Counted from the stretch's first letter, positions 13,201 through 27,463 are shown. The stretch: DNA of 64,000 bases from Brachionus plicatilis (GCA_010279815.1 QEOQ01000030.1:21844-85843); one strand, 5' to 3'. A program made the numbers and translations. Notes: generated by a model not told the origin, from the sequence alone.

Positions 13201-16200
13201 ACAACTTTTAATAAAATTTTACATTAACCACTCGAAAAAAAAAAAAATTAAATTTACTCTTAAATTTTTGTAGTAATTCAAAGTGATAAGATATCGGAAA
13301 TTTTTGATTCTAAATTTTTCCAGTTGTCAAGACTCAATTTAAAATTTTCATTCTTAAATTTGCATTGTGATGCACTGAACTTGTAGTTTAATTAATATTT
13401 TTATTTTAGCTTAAAAAATTGCCATTAATAAAAATAATCTTATTGTATAACTTTTTTTCTTTTTTTGGCCAAAATTAATTTTTGATCACGAAGAAAATCG
13501 AAAGCCCCCGGGCTTTGTGCATAATCGATTTTGTGTCCGCACAACAAATCCAAAATGAAAAATCGGAACTACGTTCCATTTATATCCCGATGTGTTTGGC
13601 TAAAAAAATTAATGACACTTTCAAATTTTATCTATTTCAACCTTTGAGGCTAATTTTGGCCAATTTAGATAGCTCACGAAAAAACTCTGACAAAATACAC
13701 TTTGAAACAAAGCGCTGGTATCTTGTGCAACGAGAAATATAATTTCTTAGATAAGAAACTATTTCAAATATTTGGCTTAAGAAAACAGTTTAATTTTCAT
13801 ATCCTCAATATCAATACTAGAAAAACCACTTAATTGTTTAGAAAAGATACTAAGCTGTTGATGGGCGAAAACGTCAAGTTCCAAAATAGACTTATCTTTT
13901 GAAAGATAAGATACAAGTGAGTTGAAAAAACTTTGCGTACCTATCTGTGCAAAATCTTGTGAAAACAGGCTTTGAAATTAAATTAAAAATTCAGAATAAT
14001 TAAACATTTTTGGATTTGGGCTCAAATTTCGTGATAAATACAAATTTAAAATTCATAAATATTGTGCAATCGCTAAATTTAGCCATGATTAAATTTATCG
14101 ATTTTTATATTGGTGTACAAATTTTATAATTTATGCCATAGGCTTAATGACTATTTTGTGACGCAAAATTTGATAACATTCGGAAGTTGGATGATGATGC
14201 AATTTCATCTAGAAGAATTTGTTCGAGTGTTAGACCGCTTCTACTTTTGGCATAAAATATTTGTTTCTCTCTAAAAACAGATTGAAAAATAAAATTCCAA
14301 ATCGAACCCTAATCATTATTTTTTATTTACAAATGATTGATTTAATTAAACAGATATTAGTGGGGTATAGAACAAAATTATCAATATTTTTGTTTTTAAA
14401 AAATACTTTTCCAACTTAAACTCAGACTTATGGATTTTTTTGCAAAATAATTCTAAATAAATTAAATTTAAAAATTAAAATTAATTATTTTCTGCTGATT
14501 CATAGAGAGCTACAATGAAAAACGTGTTGAGAAAAAACTTGCTAAAAATTCAACTTTTTTTTTTCTTCAAATAAAAAAAAATGTAAAATTAGATTATTAA
14601 ATAATTTTGTCTAAAATATTTTTATTTAATAAAATATAAATCGACTGCATCTGTTTTAAAATCTATTAATAATTTAACTGGAAATGATACCCGAATCAAA
14701 AAAGAAAAAAAAAAGCGTGGGGACTAAGTATCAAAAAAACGAAGACTAAATTTGCATTTGGGCATCAGGTTTCGAATTTTAAATTCAATTAGCAGCATTA
14801 AACTTAAAGTTTATTAAAAAAAAGAATAAATAAAAAGGAACAAAGGTAATCGAAGAGCGTTTCAAAGAGAAATTATTTACTTTTATAAAAGCACGCATTC
14901 AAAATTTTATTCAATAAAAAAAAAAAAAAAACTCAAACCCTAGTCCAAAGAGCTATACTTTGTTACTTTGTTGTTAATGACTAAATTTTTTAAAACGAAA
15001 AAAACTAGTTCAACTCTAAGGTAATCTTGTGTAATTTTTTAAATTATAAAAATAATGAAAGATAATATTTGGTCTTTGTTGAAAATAAAATATTTATCTT
15101 TCGATATCGGCTTAAAGGGGTTCCTAAAAAGGCTTTTTATTTGTGTCCAAAAATTCGGTCACTGTTACAACCGAGATAAAGTTGGAGCAGTCTTGAACTA
15201 AATATACAAACTCTGGGCGTTTTATCGATTCGTCTTAATTACTCGACCACAAAGACCTAATAAACAATTAATCAAAATATATTCAGATCGGGCAATAAAT
15301 AGTTTTATATTTTTGGTTGTTTTTTGTGTAATGAATTTAGCAGAAATCGGATATAGGCCCATTCTGATTCCATTCTTAAAAATATGTTCCAAACAATCTT
15401 CAAATTTTATCTTTTATTGAGTCTAAACGCTAAATCCTTAGCTAAACCCTGTTAGATAATTCTGATTTAATTGATTGCTCATTTTGTTCAGCAACTGTTC
15501 ATAGTTTGAGCCGATTTATTGGAATTTTCGGACCATCATCTATCTGGCCATTTGGTCATGATGCCCAACTGAGTCCTGTGTCCAAATAAAAGCTTAACAC
15601 GGCTGCCAGAATTCAGCTATCAGAAAGAAATTGAGCGATAGGCGAAAAACAGGAAGAGAAGAAGCTTCATGAATACTAAAGCTATAAAAACAAATTAAGC
15701 TAGTTTTATAAAACAAACAATTGCATAATTTTCAAATAAATTCCTGCTTTTGGATCCTTATATTGGCTAAACATCCGTAATCTTAGTTGCATATTTTAAT
15801 TAGATAAGCAAAAAATCTAATTTAATTTGAAACCCAAGACCTAATGGAATGAATAAAAGCCAACAAAAAATCATTGCCAAAATGTTTATTAGGATTTAAT
15901 GACACTGATCTTAATAGAACTCGGATTATTTTGCCAAATTTTATCAAGTTTATTTATGTAGTGCATGAAATAAATACTTATTAAATTACTTTTGTGTGAT
16001 ACTTTTGATTAATTAAAATGAAAATATTCAAAAATTGAAATTTTTAAGTTATTAATTTTTAATCAATCACAGCTTCACCAGTGTGGTTATTTTGATTTGA
16101 ATTGGCGTTAGCTTTGAATAGAAAATAATCTGCAGTAAATTGTTTAGATTTATAATGATTTAAAAATTCCATTTTTAATCTTTGTTTAAGTTCGAATTTC

Positions 16201-19200
16201 GTTGTGAACTAATTAAACAATCAAAGAAAATATTTTGGATATTGGTGCCTGCAAAGTTATAAAAAAATTGCATCCTGAAAATTTAAATTTCCAATCGACT
16301 TTAAATTTATTCATAAACAACGAATATCATCATCTTTTTTTTTTAAATTTTAATCATTTCCTCATTATCTTTTTGAATATAAAAAAGCGAAAATTTTGTC
16401 CTATCCAAAAATGCTATTAAATATAGAAACAAAATATCAAAATTTTTAATAAATCGTCTCAATAAACGAGAGAAGAAATTAATTAAAAATTTTAAAAAAA
16501 TCTCTTATTTTTTAAATTAGAAAAAAAGCTATGGACCAGTGTTGATTTTGGACGCTGAACGAAATTAGAAAATTAATTTTATTCAATATTTTGTTAGGTA
16601 TACTTTTTTCTAGGTTTCAGATTTGTTATTTTTAATGAAAATAATATGCCAAAAAATGAGAAAAATTTAATATTTGAATATTAGTGCTACAAAATATTCA
16701 ATTGTTCAATATTTGAATATTTTTCTTTAGTTAAAAAATAAAAGGTTACTTTTGAGACTCGGCTTAAACAGTCGAGAGAAATTGTCTTCCTCTAAAAAAT
16801 TCCATTGTTTTCTGATATAATTCGCCTCGTTTATTTTTCTAAAATATACAACTTCAGACTATTAAAAAACACATTATTTCCAATGGATAAAATTGTTTAT
16901 CAATAAATTTTAATTTTATTCCCAATATTCCTAGGATACCTTTAGACAGGGAGCCAATTACTAAATTATCGAATTAATTTTAACTTTTCCATTTCTCTGA
17001 TTCTTTTTTTTTCTAAATTTTTTACCATTAATTGTTATTAATTACTTTTTTTGTGCGCTGATTGCATCAAATTCCTCAGAGTTAATTCTACAAATTTCAT
17101 TTTACTTCATTTAAGTAGAGAAGAAAATATAATGTAATTTTGTTTAGAATTTTATTTTAAAATTCGAGTTAATAAAGAAGAAAGCCATAAAAATTAATAT
17201 ACTCTTAAGGTTTCCTAATGGATGTATATTTCTGAATTTTAACGATTTAATTTGATCCCTCTGAAATTCTAAATAAAAATGGAGTAGTTTTTTTTTGTTA
17301 AAGTTACGAAATATTTTCTTGGGCATTTTTAGTCAAAATGTTCCTTTAGCTACGAATTTTCCTTAGTACCGTAAACACTTATTTTACGGTTGCCACCTAC
17401 AAACCCTGCAATTCTACTTGAAAAAACATTTTATGAAAAATATTAACAACTAATTTTTGAATATGTAATAGTGTTTTTTTCAGATTAAATCAACAATTGA
17501 TTTTATAAAATTCTAAATTCTATTCAAACTCAATAAACATATGCCAAGAACTAATTTAGCCAAATCTATCACATTAATTCTACATTAGTATTTGATCGTT
17601 TGTATCTTCATACTGCAAGGTACATACTCAAAACTTTGATACTTGCTTATCTTAAATCTAAAATCAGAGAAGCTTTTTATCTAAAAAAAAAAAAGTAATT
17701 TTTTAAAAGCCTTAAAGGGTGCATTCGCCTAGAATTAATAAAAATGTAATACGCTTGCTTTAGAATAACATTTATTTATTTCTTAATCGTTTCCATTGAT
17801 GAAAGCTTGGAAGTCCTACAAGCAAACACAAGACTAATTAGATCAAGCCAGTTCTGGGTAAAATGCCGTCATTTTGGGTAATTTGAAAAAAGCAAGAAAA
17901 TTTTCTATTCTATAAAAAATAAAAACATTTAGTAAATTAACTCTTTGCTTGAAATTAGATATTTAAGTTGGCATCGATTTAATTAAGGCCGATTATGCAA
18001 CTGGATCTAATGAGTTATTGGCTTTCAGGGTGTCCTACAAATACGATAAGCCATATTTTCCTTCTATTGAATAATAAACATTTTTCTAACCTTTAATATC
18101 GATGATTTATTTGTTTGGTTTTTGGAGTTTAGTACCAAAACTCTATATGCTTTCGATATTATTAACTAATTAAGAATAATGGTATGATGCAATACAAACA
18201 AAACGAGCATCCTTGTTACTTTTAGATAAACTTAAAAGCAAGGTATTATCTAATTTATTCCATTTATCAAGTGCTCGATGTAAATAAACGCTAGCATGCT
18301 TTTGCAGCAAGTCCTTATCTAAATTACCTGCTTTTTATTAATTTAATAAAAACAAAATTTTAAATATTAAACAAATTTTGTTTGTTTACGAATGCCTAAT
18401 AAAAACACATGGCAAAATTTTGCACATAGAGTCTTTGTTGCGGGTCCAAACCGTGGATTCCATGCTAATTTTAATCTGTTAATATTTAAATAATTGCATT
18501 TGGCAATGAATTTTTTAGACAAGATAGTCTTAAATTGTTGACAAAATTAATTATTTAAAATTGAATATTTGACTTTAGGGCACACAATTTCTGGGGGGCA
18601 AGGGTTGAAAAATCAATTTAATTTTTTTTAAAAGTCACTGTCAACAAAAAATTAATTATTAAAATTAAATTAATTTAATTACTTTATTAAATATATCATG
18701 ATACTTACAAGTAATCAATTTGTTTTGTGAAAGATTATTCTAATCTTCTTCTGCTGTAAAAGTACAATTTTTAGATTTATATCTTATAATTTTTAGCTTT
18801 CAAAAAAAACTAAAATATTAGCTCATAACAACCTTTGATTTTTTTTTCAAACAAATCTTTTACTTTAGATTTTAAATGGTGAGAGAAATAAAATGAAAAG
18901 GTTTATGATCAAGAGAATCTATTTTAAAATATGATTTTTTACTCAAAATTTTTTATTGCGTTAGTAAATTAGTGTTTAAAAAATTTTCTATGTTAAAATG
19001 GTAAAAAAAAATACTATTTTGTTTAAGGGAAAAAATTTAAATTTGCTCAAAACTTAAATTTTTACAGATTTAACAACAAAATTTTTTCAATTAATATCTA
19101 AAATTCTAAAATTAATTAAATAAATGAATTCAAAGTCTATCACCCTTTTTTGCTTTTAATTTTATTCCATAACAATTCTCTTGATTAAGTCAACTGTAAA

Positions 19201-20475
19201 TAATCTATCAAAGAATTATCTTATCTTAAATTTTCGCAAAGAAATAAAAATATGAACAATTTTTTTATTTAAAAAATAAAAAAAAACATTCATTCTTAAA
19301 AACCGAGTCACTCTTGAATAAAAAAAAAATAGAATTTTATTTTAGGCTAATGTCCAAAATTCCAATTGTACAGAACAGCCTTCAAAATAGAAAAAAATTC
19401 AATTTTTTATTCAACTTTTTGCCTGAATCAGGCTCAATTTTGGGTCTGGAGAATTATTCAGCTTTGGAATTTATGTGCGGCTGACTGCGAACTATAAACA
19501 AGGAAATGAACTTGTGTGATTAGTCTTCTCAAGATAATATTTTGATTTCGATTGGCAAAATAATTTACTTTAAATAGGAAGGATTAAAATGAGGAAACGA
19601 TTGCATAAGAAGCCAAAATTATGAGAGGAAACAACGAGAAAAATGCGTAGCCCATCTTGAATGTAAGTAAACCAAGCGCTCGCATAATCGAGCCAAAAAC
19701 ATAGAGATAAACCCGATAAATAAGCATTAAATAAGTATCAAATCTCTTGAAATATTTTGCTGCTGCTACTAGCTAGATTGAGTGCCAGCCAAAATTACTT
19801 TTGTTAATCGCGCTATTTTGCAATAGGCCGTTGATCGCTGGAGCATTCAGAAATCGCTAGCAAAAGCCACATAAAATATTACAAAAATTAACTAAACTAT
19901 ATACAATTATGTAATTGTAATTAAAGATTATTAGTTTTGGGTCCTTAGCGAGCACAGAGCGAAAAGTTTATGTGCATTGTAAATAACTGGATTTTATGGT
20001 CTATTAAGGGCAAAATAAATTTTATAGTCCTCTTGAAACTCTTGCCCAAATTTCATTAACTCTATAAATTTAATCCACTCAAATAAATAACTGGTGGAAT
20101 TAAATTTTTATTTTTCGTTTGCTTTTCTCTTCAAGTCTAATGATAAATTACACAATCTGGATCTAATTTATGTTGTGTGAGCTCGAAGTCTATCGATTAG
20201 TGATTTTATTCTGGTGCCGACATAATGGCAAGAGTTTAGCGCTTCACTGTCAGCTACCATTACCAGAGAGAGAGAGAACCCAGAACCCCGTGGGGGCACA
20301 TGTAATGTTTTTGAGTTAACTTTTTATTCTGAATATGTCAGCATGCTTTGAATTTACAAAAAATTTTAAATAAATTTTAAAACAAATAAATTCGTGCTGT
20401 TTGATAAACAAAAAAAAAATAAATTTAAAAGCTTTTCTAATTGAAAAAATAAGAAGAAAAAGCTTGGCAAACATT
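10216..20475. other. Gene desert of mixed complexity
   Basis: About 10 kb with no supported gene. Most is A/T low complexity. More complex stretches at about 10430-11350, 12050-12830, 15100-15920 and 19430-20290 look less random and could be regulatory DNA or intron sequence of a gene outside the window. A plus-strand frame at 13482-13742 (86 codons) has varied residues (for example ESPRALCIIDFVSAQQ) but no recognised family and no splice support. Confidence 0.3.
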
Positions 20476-20887
20476 TTATGCAAAAAGGAAACTTACTTTA
20501 TTTTTAATTAAAAAATTGTCCATTTTTTTCTCAAACAAATATGTTTCGCCATTTTTCACACTTCTTGCTTGCTTGGTCAAAAACGTGATCTCTGGGTCCC
20601 GTGTTGCTGAAAGTCCGGGTTTTTTTAAACTATTATTTGTGAACTCTTTAAATGTGTTTAATGAAACCAAACATTAAGTCAACTCCACAAAAAGGCTTCT
20701 TTGTAAAAGCTTCACTAAAAAAAACACTAAAAAAAGCTCCAAGAGCTTTGAATTTGCACAGATCTTGAAAAAGAACTATTTTTCTCTTAAATGTTACTTT
20801 TAAAATATTTGCTTTAATTGTTGAATGGACTCTCGAGTATGGTGACAAAGCGTTGACAACACTTTGACCCAAGCTAGTCTCAATCAA
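20476..20887 (-). other. Possible degraded coding segment, unrecognised
   Basis: Two overlapping minus-strand frames (20648-20887 and 20476-20670) carry fairly complex residues, including SLKKPGLSATRDPEITFLTK and LSPYSRVHSTIKANILKV. They overlap out of frame near 20650-20670, as a frameshifted coding relic might. I cannot name a family. It could equally be non-coding DNA of higher complexity. Confidence 0.2.
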
Positions 20888-23800
20888 GCTAATATCTTAA
20901 TCACAAAACTATTTTGCTTTGTTTCTCAGTAGGTGAAAATCAATCCACAAGTTTATGAATCATGAAGTATAGAATTACATACTATTAGATAAATCTAATA
21001 TAAAATTTGATTGTTGAACGAAACAGATATCACAAAAGACCAAATTAAGAATATGCATAGGCAATTTGTTTGATTGCTTTCATTTAAAAGGGAAAAAACT
21101 ATTTTTAAAAATACTTAAATTCTCAAAATTTCCTTTTAATCTCCGTTACCAATCAATAAAATATGCAAGAGGCCCATTTTTGTTTCTCTATTGTAATTTT
21201 AGCCAAGTTAATCATTCAGTAAAGCAAGGCCGTAATTATTTTTGTTCGATTCTGTTTTTATTTTGCCATCATTTAGAAGAAATCCATTAAGAATTATTAA
21301 TTGCTTTAAACATACAAATCCAAGAGCCTTTCAAATACCATATTCGGTCTTACATAAACTTTAAATTAATTATTACCAGTCTTTATTTAAAAAAAAAAAA
21401 AAAAACTTCTCTATTTACTTTACTTAAATTCCACACAAAATCTTTTTTATTAAATAAAAAAAATTTAATTTTTTAAATATTAAATATTTTATTTTTCAAG
21501 GTCTGCAAATAGATGCTAAATTATTTATATTTACAAAGTGTTTGAATAAAAATTTTGAAAAATATTTTCCAAAGTCTTTGAATAAAATGCTCAAAATTTT
21601 AAAAATTTCGATTAATCATAATTTTTCGGAATCTTAGAGAGCTGGTTGTAATTTAATTATTTCTACTTTTTTTCTCTCGGCATCAAACTTAAAACAAAAA
21701 AAAAACAATGACTGTAAGAAATTATTTCATAAGCAAATTTTACATTGGAAAATTGCTTACACAAAACATCTATGATTAATAAAATGCTTGAAATATGCCA
21801 ATAATTCTGTTTAATAAAAGCGGGGGTAGTTGTGCATCATTTGAAATGGAGTATTAATTTTTCCAATGTTAGTTCAAAAAAATTCTAGAATTTTAAAATA
21901 AATTATAAATAAAGGAAACTCTTCATGAAATTTTAATGTAAATATTGATTTTTATTAAATTGATTAAGTGAAGCAGTTCCTGAGGAAAGCGATTGTTTTT
22001 AATTAACTTACCGGCAAACGATAGTACAACAAATACTAGATGTTTTTTATTCGGAGCTTGAGGGTCTCAAAAAAATGAAGTGATAAACAAATTTGAGAAA
22101 AATTTAATTAAGCAATAAAAAAAAGATGAGTCTGTTTTTTCTCATTTAAAAGTTATTTAACTTACTGCGAGAAATTAAAAGCAGGAAATGGAATTCAAAC
22201 AAGAATGCACATTTATTCAAGAAGTTTTGATATAAACCTGAATTTTGTGATATTAAGAGTTATCTAGCAGAAGCCTTTAAGCTTATATAAATAATTCATG
22301 AAAAATAAAATTTTATTTTGCTACTTTATTTTGAGAGATTAGCATTCGGAAAAGCAAAATATTGCCTCTGTACAAATTACGTAATTTTTTTAGCAATAGT
22401 GTGTAACCAAGAAACTCGATGATTTAGTTTCGGGCTCACTTATCTAACAAATTTCAATATTTAAATTATTGATCAAAAGTTGCTATAACAACGCATTTGA
22501 ACTGTATGAAATAATATTTGATAATTCATTTTTTATTAATTTAATTTTGATTAAATATTTTTTTCATTAAAAGGAAAATTTTCCAAAACGAAAAGAAAAT
22601 ATTCATCAAAAATCTCTCGACAAAAAACTCTTGAAAAATTGGTTTTATTTTAAAAATAAACCAAAAATTATATTGCTTCTAAATAACAGGTTTTTCTAGT
22701 AAAATTTTGAATATTTAAAGCATTTATTTAGTGGCAAACTAATTAAGCAATTATTTTTATTTAGATTTGTTTAAATCGAATAGAAAATATTAGATGAAAA
22801 TAGTTTCCATTTTAATGATTTATGTGCTTTTTGTAATCTTATAATGAGTAATTACATTTTAATTTTTCTTAATGTTCTACCTATCAGTTTTAGACGAGCA
22901 GAAAACTCGATATAGATAAATATCAAAATTTAACTAATTTTACCTAAGAATTTTATTGCAAAATTATTACACTAATCTTTTTTAATAATCTTTTTTACAA
23001 AATTTTAAAATAATAATTAAAAATTTAGAAAATTATGATATCTGTTTATAATTATTAAATATTTGAATAAAATTTTTCCAACCTGCGACAAAAATAAAAA
23101 TTTCTTTAACAAATTAAATATTGTTCAATTAGACAAAAGAAATTTTAACAACAAGAGGAAAACAAAAAAATGATATACTTTAATTTTTTTCAATTCTATT
23201 TTAAATCCTGAGACGTAAATTATCATTTTGAAAATTTTTCCCATTTTAATCTTTTTTTTAATAAAAAAAAATTATTTTTTTATTTTAAAATTTAGGTAAT
23301 TTTTTAAGAACACTTAAAAAAGAACCTAAATCTTTGAATTTTTGAACAAGTTTTCTAGGATAAAATTAATCATTGAATTATTTAAATCTTACTCAAAAGC
23401 TTAATATTCCAAATCAAAATCTCTTTATTTGATATTTTTTCAAAAATTCATGATTGTTTATTTTTTTCAAAGCTTATGCAGGTGCATCAGGTGTTAATAC
23501 TTGATATATAAAACAGAATTTTGAATATTTTATATAATTACTCATAAAAAATTTAGAAAAATTAAAACTAATGATCAAAATACTTGATATTTTCTTTAAA
23601 ATTATTTATTGAAATAATGATCAAAAATTTAAAATTAAATAAACGAAAATAATGATTTATCTTACATTTAAAATACTGAAAATATAACTATGATACTAAA
23701 CAAAAAAATACAAAAATCTGATCCCAAATTAAAAGCAAGAATTAAATACAAGGAAATTAAGATTTCATGAAACTATTAAAATCAAGATAATCGCTCATTA

Positions 23801-24385
23801 AAATCCTAAAGTTTTTATTTTCTAAATTTAATTTTTTTGATTAAATATAAGAATTCTAAATTTTTAGGAAATTTTAAATAAATTTTTGTTAGAAAATTGA
23901 TTGAATTTAAACGATTCAACTCGTTAAAAATCTAATTAGTAAGATTCTTTATTAATACAAATAATACAAGATAAATTAATCAATGCTTAATTTAAATAAA
24001 TCGATTTTAAGTGCTCTTTAAGCTTGTTAGGTTGAATTAAAAACCATTGAGTTTATTTAATTTAGTTTTAAGAGTAGAGTTGGATTTAATTTCATGTAAA
24101 ATTTTTATTTAGGAATAATTTTTACAAATAATTATAAATTCATTTTTAATTGCGTAGTTATTTATTGGTATTTCTTATCTCCCGAACGGAACCAGAATAT
24201 TGGAACTTCTTTCCTTCATTTATACCAAACTTCTTGATTGATTATAGCTTTGAGACTGTTGAAAAATACTTGTTTTTATAGTCTAGAATTTTGAACTATT
24301 AAAAATATTTTTGGTGTTGATTTTATAATTAAACAAATTAAAAAAAATTATAATCATATTTCAGATTTTTTTAACTGAATTAAAA
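20888..24385. other. AT-rich intergenic DNA, no gene seen
   Basis: Long A/T runs with scattered short patches. No recognisable exon, RNA gene or terminal inverted repeat was found. The plus frame at 21066-21290 is Phe/Leu-rich with no domain. Confidence 0.3.
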
Positions 24386-25238
24386 ATAGTTTATCGTAAT
24401 TTTACGCAAAAATACGTAAATTTTACGTAAAACAAAAATTTTAAAAAATGGTAAATTAACTAAATTTTATGTAGATAGAAGTAAAATTACCAATTTTTAC
24501 ATTAAATTATGTAAAATCAAATGAGGCCAAAAAAATCTCTTATTAATATTTTATTAATACAAATATTATCCTGATAAAATCTATCAGTAAGTGTTCAATT
24601 AATTTTCTCTCATATAAACTATTTCAAAGAATTATTTTAATAAAAAAATCTAAATGGATATAATTACAATTTTACGCAAAATTACGTAAAATTAAATTAA
24701 AATAAATAAAATTTAGAAGCCAAATTCGAATTTTTAACAAAATAAAAATTTATGGTAATTTTACTTCTATCTTCATAAAATTTAGTTGATTTAATATTTT
24801 TTAAAATTTTGTTTTACGTAAAATTTACAAAAAATTTGGTAAAATCCAAAATTTCACAGGGAAATTTTGTTAAAAATTGTAAAATTTAAAATACAATCAA
24901 ATTTGTAACACAAATTTTTTATCTATTTAAATTCAAAACTCTAAAAATTAAACATAATTACATAATTCAAAGTAAAAATTGGTAATTTTACTTATATATA
25001 CGTAAAATTTAGTTAATTTACCATTTTTAACAATTCTAGTTTTACGGAAAAAATAGTAAAACTACCATTTTTCACGTAAATTTTCGTATTTTTGCGTAAA
25101 ATTGTAATTATATCCATTTAAATTTTTCTATTAAAATAATTCTATGAAATAGTTAATATGAGAGTAAAATTAATTGAACATTTACTGATAGATTTTATCA
25201 GGATAATATTTGTATTAATAAAATATTTAATGTGTTTT
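24386..25238. repeat. Nested inverted-repeat block with TTTACG motifs
   Basis: Two arms at about 24537-24690 and 25085-25238 are near-perfect inverted copies (sharing ATTATCCTGATAAAATCTAT). A second module at 24386-24520 (ACGCAAA.ATACGTAAA, then ATAGAAGTAAAATTACC) recurs inverted at about 24740-24835 and again inverted at about 24965-25100. The result is a palindrome within a palindrome. No TA or 8-bp duplication could be fixed, so the superfamily is uncertain. A foldback or MITE origin is likely. Confidence 0.65.
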
Positions 25239-26290
25239 TTGTGAAAATAGGCGGTAAAAAGATCAAAATCGATTTCCCTTTTCAATTAAATAAATGAAGC
25301 CTAATTTTTAAAATTAAATGGTAAATATTTAGAAATCGCTTTGTTAGAATAAATCTCATTTAATGAAAATTTAATTTTTAATTTGATAAATTATTTTTCA
25401 TACTTTTTGTGACAAGAGGGTTAAGACGTAGTCTAAAGCTTTTCAGAAAAACTCTCCGAAACCCAAAAATATTTCATAAATTAATTTAATTAAAAATTTA
25501 ACCGAAAAAGTATTAAAATATGGACGCTATTTCTTCTGCTAGGAATTAAGTTGTCAATTAATATTAACTGGTTTTTCTCTTTTATTTAGTGTTTTAGCTT
25601 TTAAGTCGGTAAAATTGCCTTTATTTTGTTTATTTTGACTAGAGGGAAAAATTATATTTTTAAGGTCAACTATCTTAATTTTCTTTTCCACCTTCAATTC
25701 TTTTTGAGCTTGTAAAAGTAATTAACATTTGCTCCACAAGAGGTGAATAAGAGAAAAAAATTTTTTACATTCACAGTGATATCGCTTTTTTACAACAATT
25801 TTCGTAAATTTTGACAAATTTTTTTTTTAAATTTCTCGTTTGAAATTTTCGAAATTTTAAATATTCTTCAACAACAATTATAAACGCAAAATATTGAAAT
25901 TTTATTATAGCCTATAATAAAATTTACGTAGATTAAGGCAAATTTACCACATTTAATTCAAATTATTGTAAAAACAAATATAGGAACTTCATCGAAATAT
26001 ATTTCATAGAAAAATTGTTAAATTTTATTTGTTTATTTGGTTAAAAATTTTTTTTTGCATTTGCTACATAGAAAAATTGGTATATTTATTAATTTTAATA
26101 ACTAAATTAACTGAAACTCGAGTTAAAATTTATTAAATAAATTAAATTTCAATTCGAATTGGATAATTAAAATGTGTCAAATTTTCACCAGTCAACACAA
26201 CTTTTCTAACATTTTCTGCATTACAATATTCCCATCCATCTTACCAGATACCAAAAAATAGCTGTTCTCATTTAACCAACGCTACACGAG
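25239..26290. other. AT-rich intergenic DNA
   Basis: No gene seen. A CACAGTGATATCGC sequence at about 25772 resembles a Tc1-type terminus, but no inverted partner was found nearby. Confidence 0.3.
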
Positions 26291-26294
26291 TAAG

Positions 26295-26488
26295 TCAGGA
26301 TTTTTTTTTTAATTTGTTAGATCAGGCTTCATATCAAAAAATTTATATACTCTTGGGTTGTCTAATGCAATAGATCTGCCATATATCAGAATTTTCTTGC
26401 AATTTTAGCATAAAAGTTTTCACAATTCTTCTTCAGTATTCAAAATTTTGAAGCCTGAACTTGGACTTTTTTTGGTACTTTTATACAA
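26295..26488. mobile_element. hAT-like MITE, copy 2 (partial)
   Basis: The internal sequence TTAGATCAGGCTTCAT ... ACTCTTGGGTTGTCTAATGC ... CTTCAGTATTCAAAATTTT then GAAGCCTGAACTTGGACT matches the copies at 1986-2219 and 59236-59479 in order and orientation. The outer terminal repeats are lost or diverged, so the boundaries are approximate and no target duplication is visible. Confidence 0.65.
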
Positions 26489-26574
26489 ATCTTTTTTTGT
26501 TTTTTCTTAAATAATTTTTTTATAAGTATGGAGTATGAACATTTGGCTTCACGGAAAGACTATTATCCATTCCG

Positions 26575-26995
26575 AACGGACGTCAGTAAACATCCCCACA
26601 AATTTATAAAAAAAAAATATCACAAATTCAGTAAAAAAATTACTATTTCATAAAACAATAGCTATTTCTGTTTTTTTTTCTCAAAATTAATAAGTCAAAT
26701 TTAACTTGAATAAAATGTATTCCGAGGCAAAAGAGAGTGTATTGCTTGATCCAGTTGACGACACGCTAAACGAAGTTGAAGATACCCCATATACTCAAAT
26801 TCTTAAAGAATAAACACCAAAGAGAAAAGGTAATTTGTTACGAAATTCATTCTTCGTTTCAAATTAGATCAGACATTCAAATAAGTTGTGAGAAGTGTAA
26901 CGCAAAAATGTTAAAAAAAGGGGTTTTATTGTCCAAACGGTTCTACAAAAAAAATATGGTAATTTTTTTAAATTTTTTTTGTTTTTTTTTTTAAC
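26575..26995 (+). pseudogene. Repeated intron-containing gene fragment, copy 1
   Basis: The non-coding lead CGGACGTCAGTAAACATC at about 26578 and the following 120 bp match the reverse complement of 58270-58365. The ATG at about 26716 opens a 34-codon acidic segment (ESVLLDPVDDTLNEVEDTPY) that ends in a stop. The same segment is on the minus strand at 57725-57830, where it ends at a GTAATT donor-like site. A second segment at 26865-26957, after an AG, has a Cys-x2-Cys pair (SCEKCNAKM) and is followed by GTAATT. This looks like two exons of a repeated, perhaps transposon-borne, gene. The stop at the end of the first exon suggests this copy is broken. Function unknown. Confidence 0.5.
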
Positions 26996-27433
26996 TACTT
27001 AATTAGTTAAAATAATTAAATTAAAGTTATGATTTAATAAAATATGTTATACCCAGTCAAACATTTTATAGAGATTTTTTATAGTTTTTTTAAAGATTCT
27101 TAAAAAATAGAGATATTCTAGAGATAAAAAATTTTATTAAAGATCAAGTATTTTAAAAAATATATAGAGAAAAAGTAAAGATTTTTTTATTTACATTAAA
27201 AATTTTTTTATCTCTAGAATATCTCTGTTTTTTAAGAATCTTTAAAAAAACTATAAAAAATCCCTCTAAAATGTTTGACTGGGTATAACTAATTTCATTA
27301 AATCATAACTTTAATTTAATTATTTTAACTAATTAAGTAGTTAAAAAAAAAACAAAAAAAAATTTAAAAGAATTACCTCCTTTTTTTGTAGAACCATTTG
27401 GACAATAAAACTCCTTTTTTTTAACATTTTTGC
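26902..27433. repeat. Large foldback (inverted repeat, arms about 230 bp)
   Basis: The left arm 26902-27135 and right arm 27207-27433 are inverted copies separated by about 70 bp. Both start with GCAAAAATGTTAAAAAAAGG and share TTATTGTCCAAA.GGTTCTAC, TTATACCCAGTCAAACATTT and ATATTCTAGAGATAAAAAA. The outer part of each arm is the zinc-finger-like exon of the repeated gene fragment, so the palindrome formed after that sequence was present. An RNA from it would fold into a long hairpin. Confidence 0.85.
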
Positions 27434-27463
27434 ACTAATTTTAACATGATTATTTTAATGATT

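Noticed and set aside
13482..13742. 86-codon plus-strand frame as a gene
   Set aside because: Residues look varied, but there is no recognised domain, no leader or splice support, and no repeat of it elsewhere in the window. It is left as part of the desert.
25772..26000. Another Tc1-type MITE starting at CAGTGATATCGC
   Set aside because: It has no TA on the left and no inverted partner end within reach.
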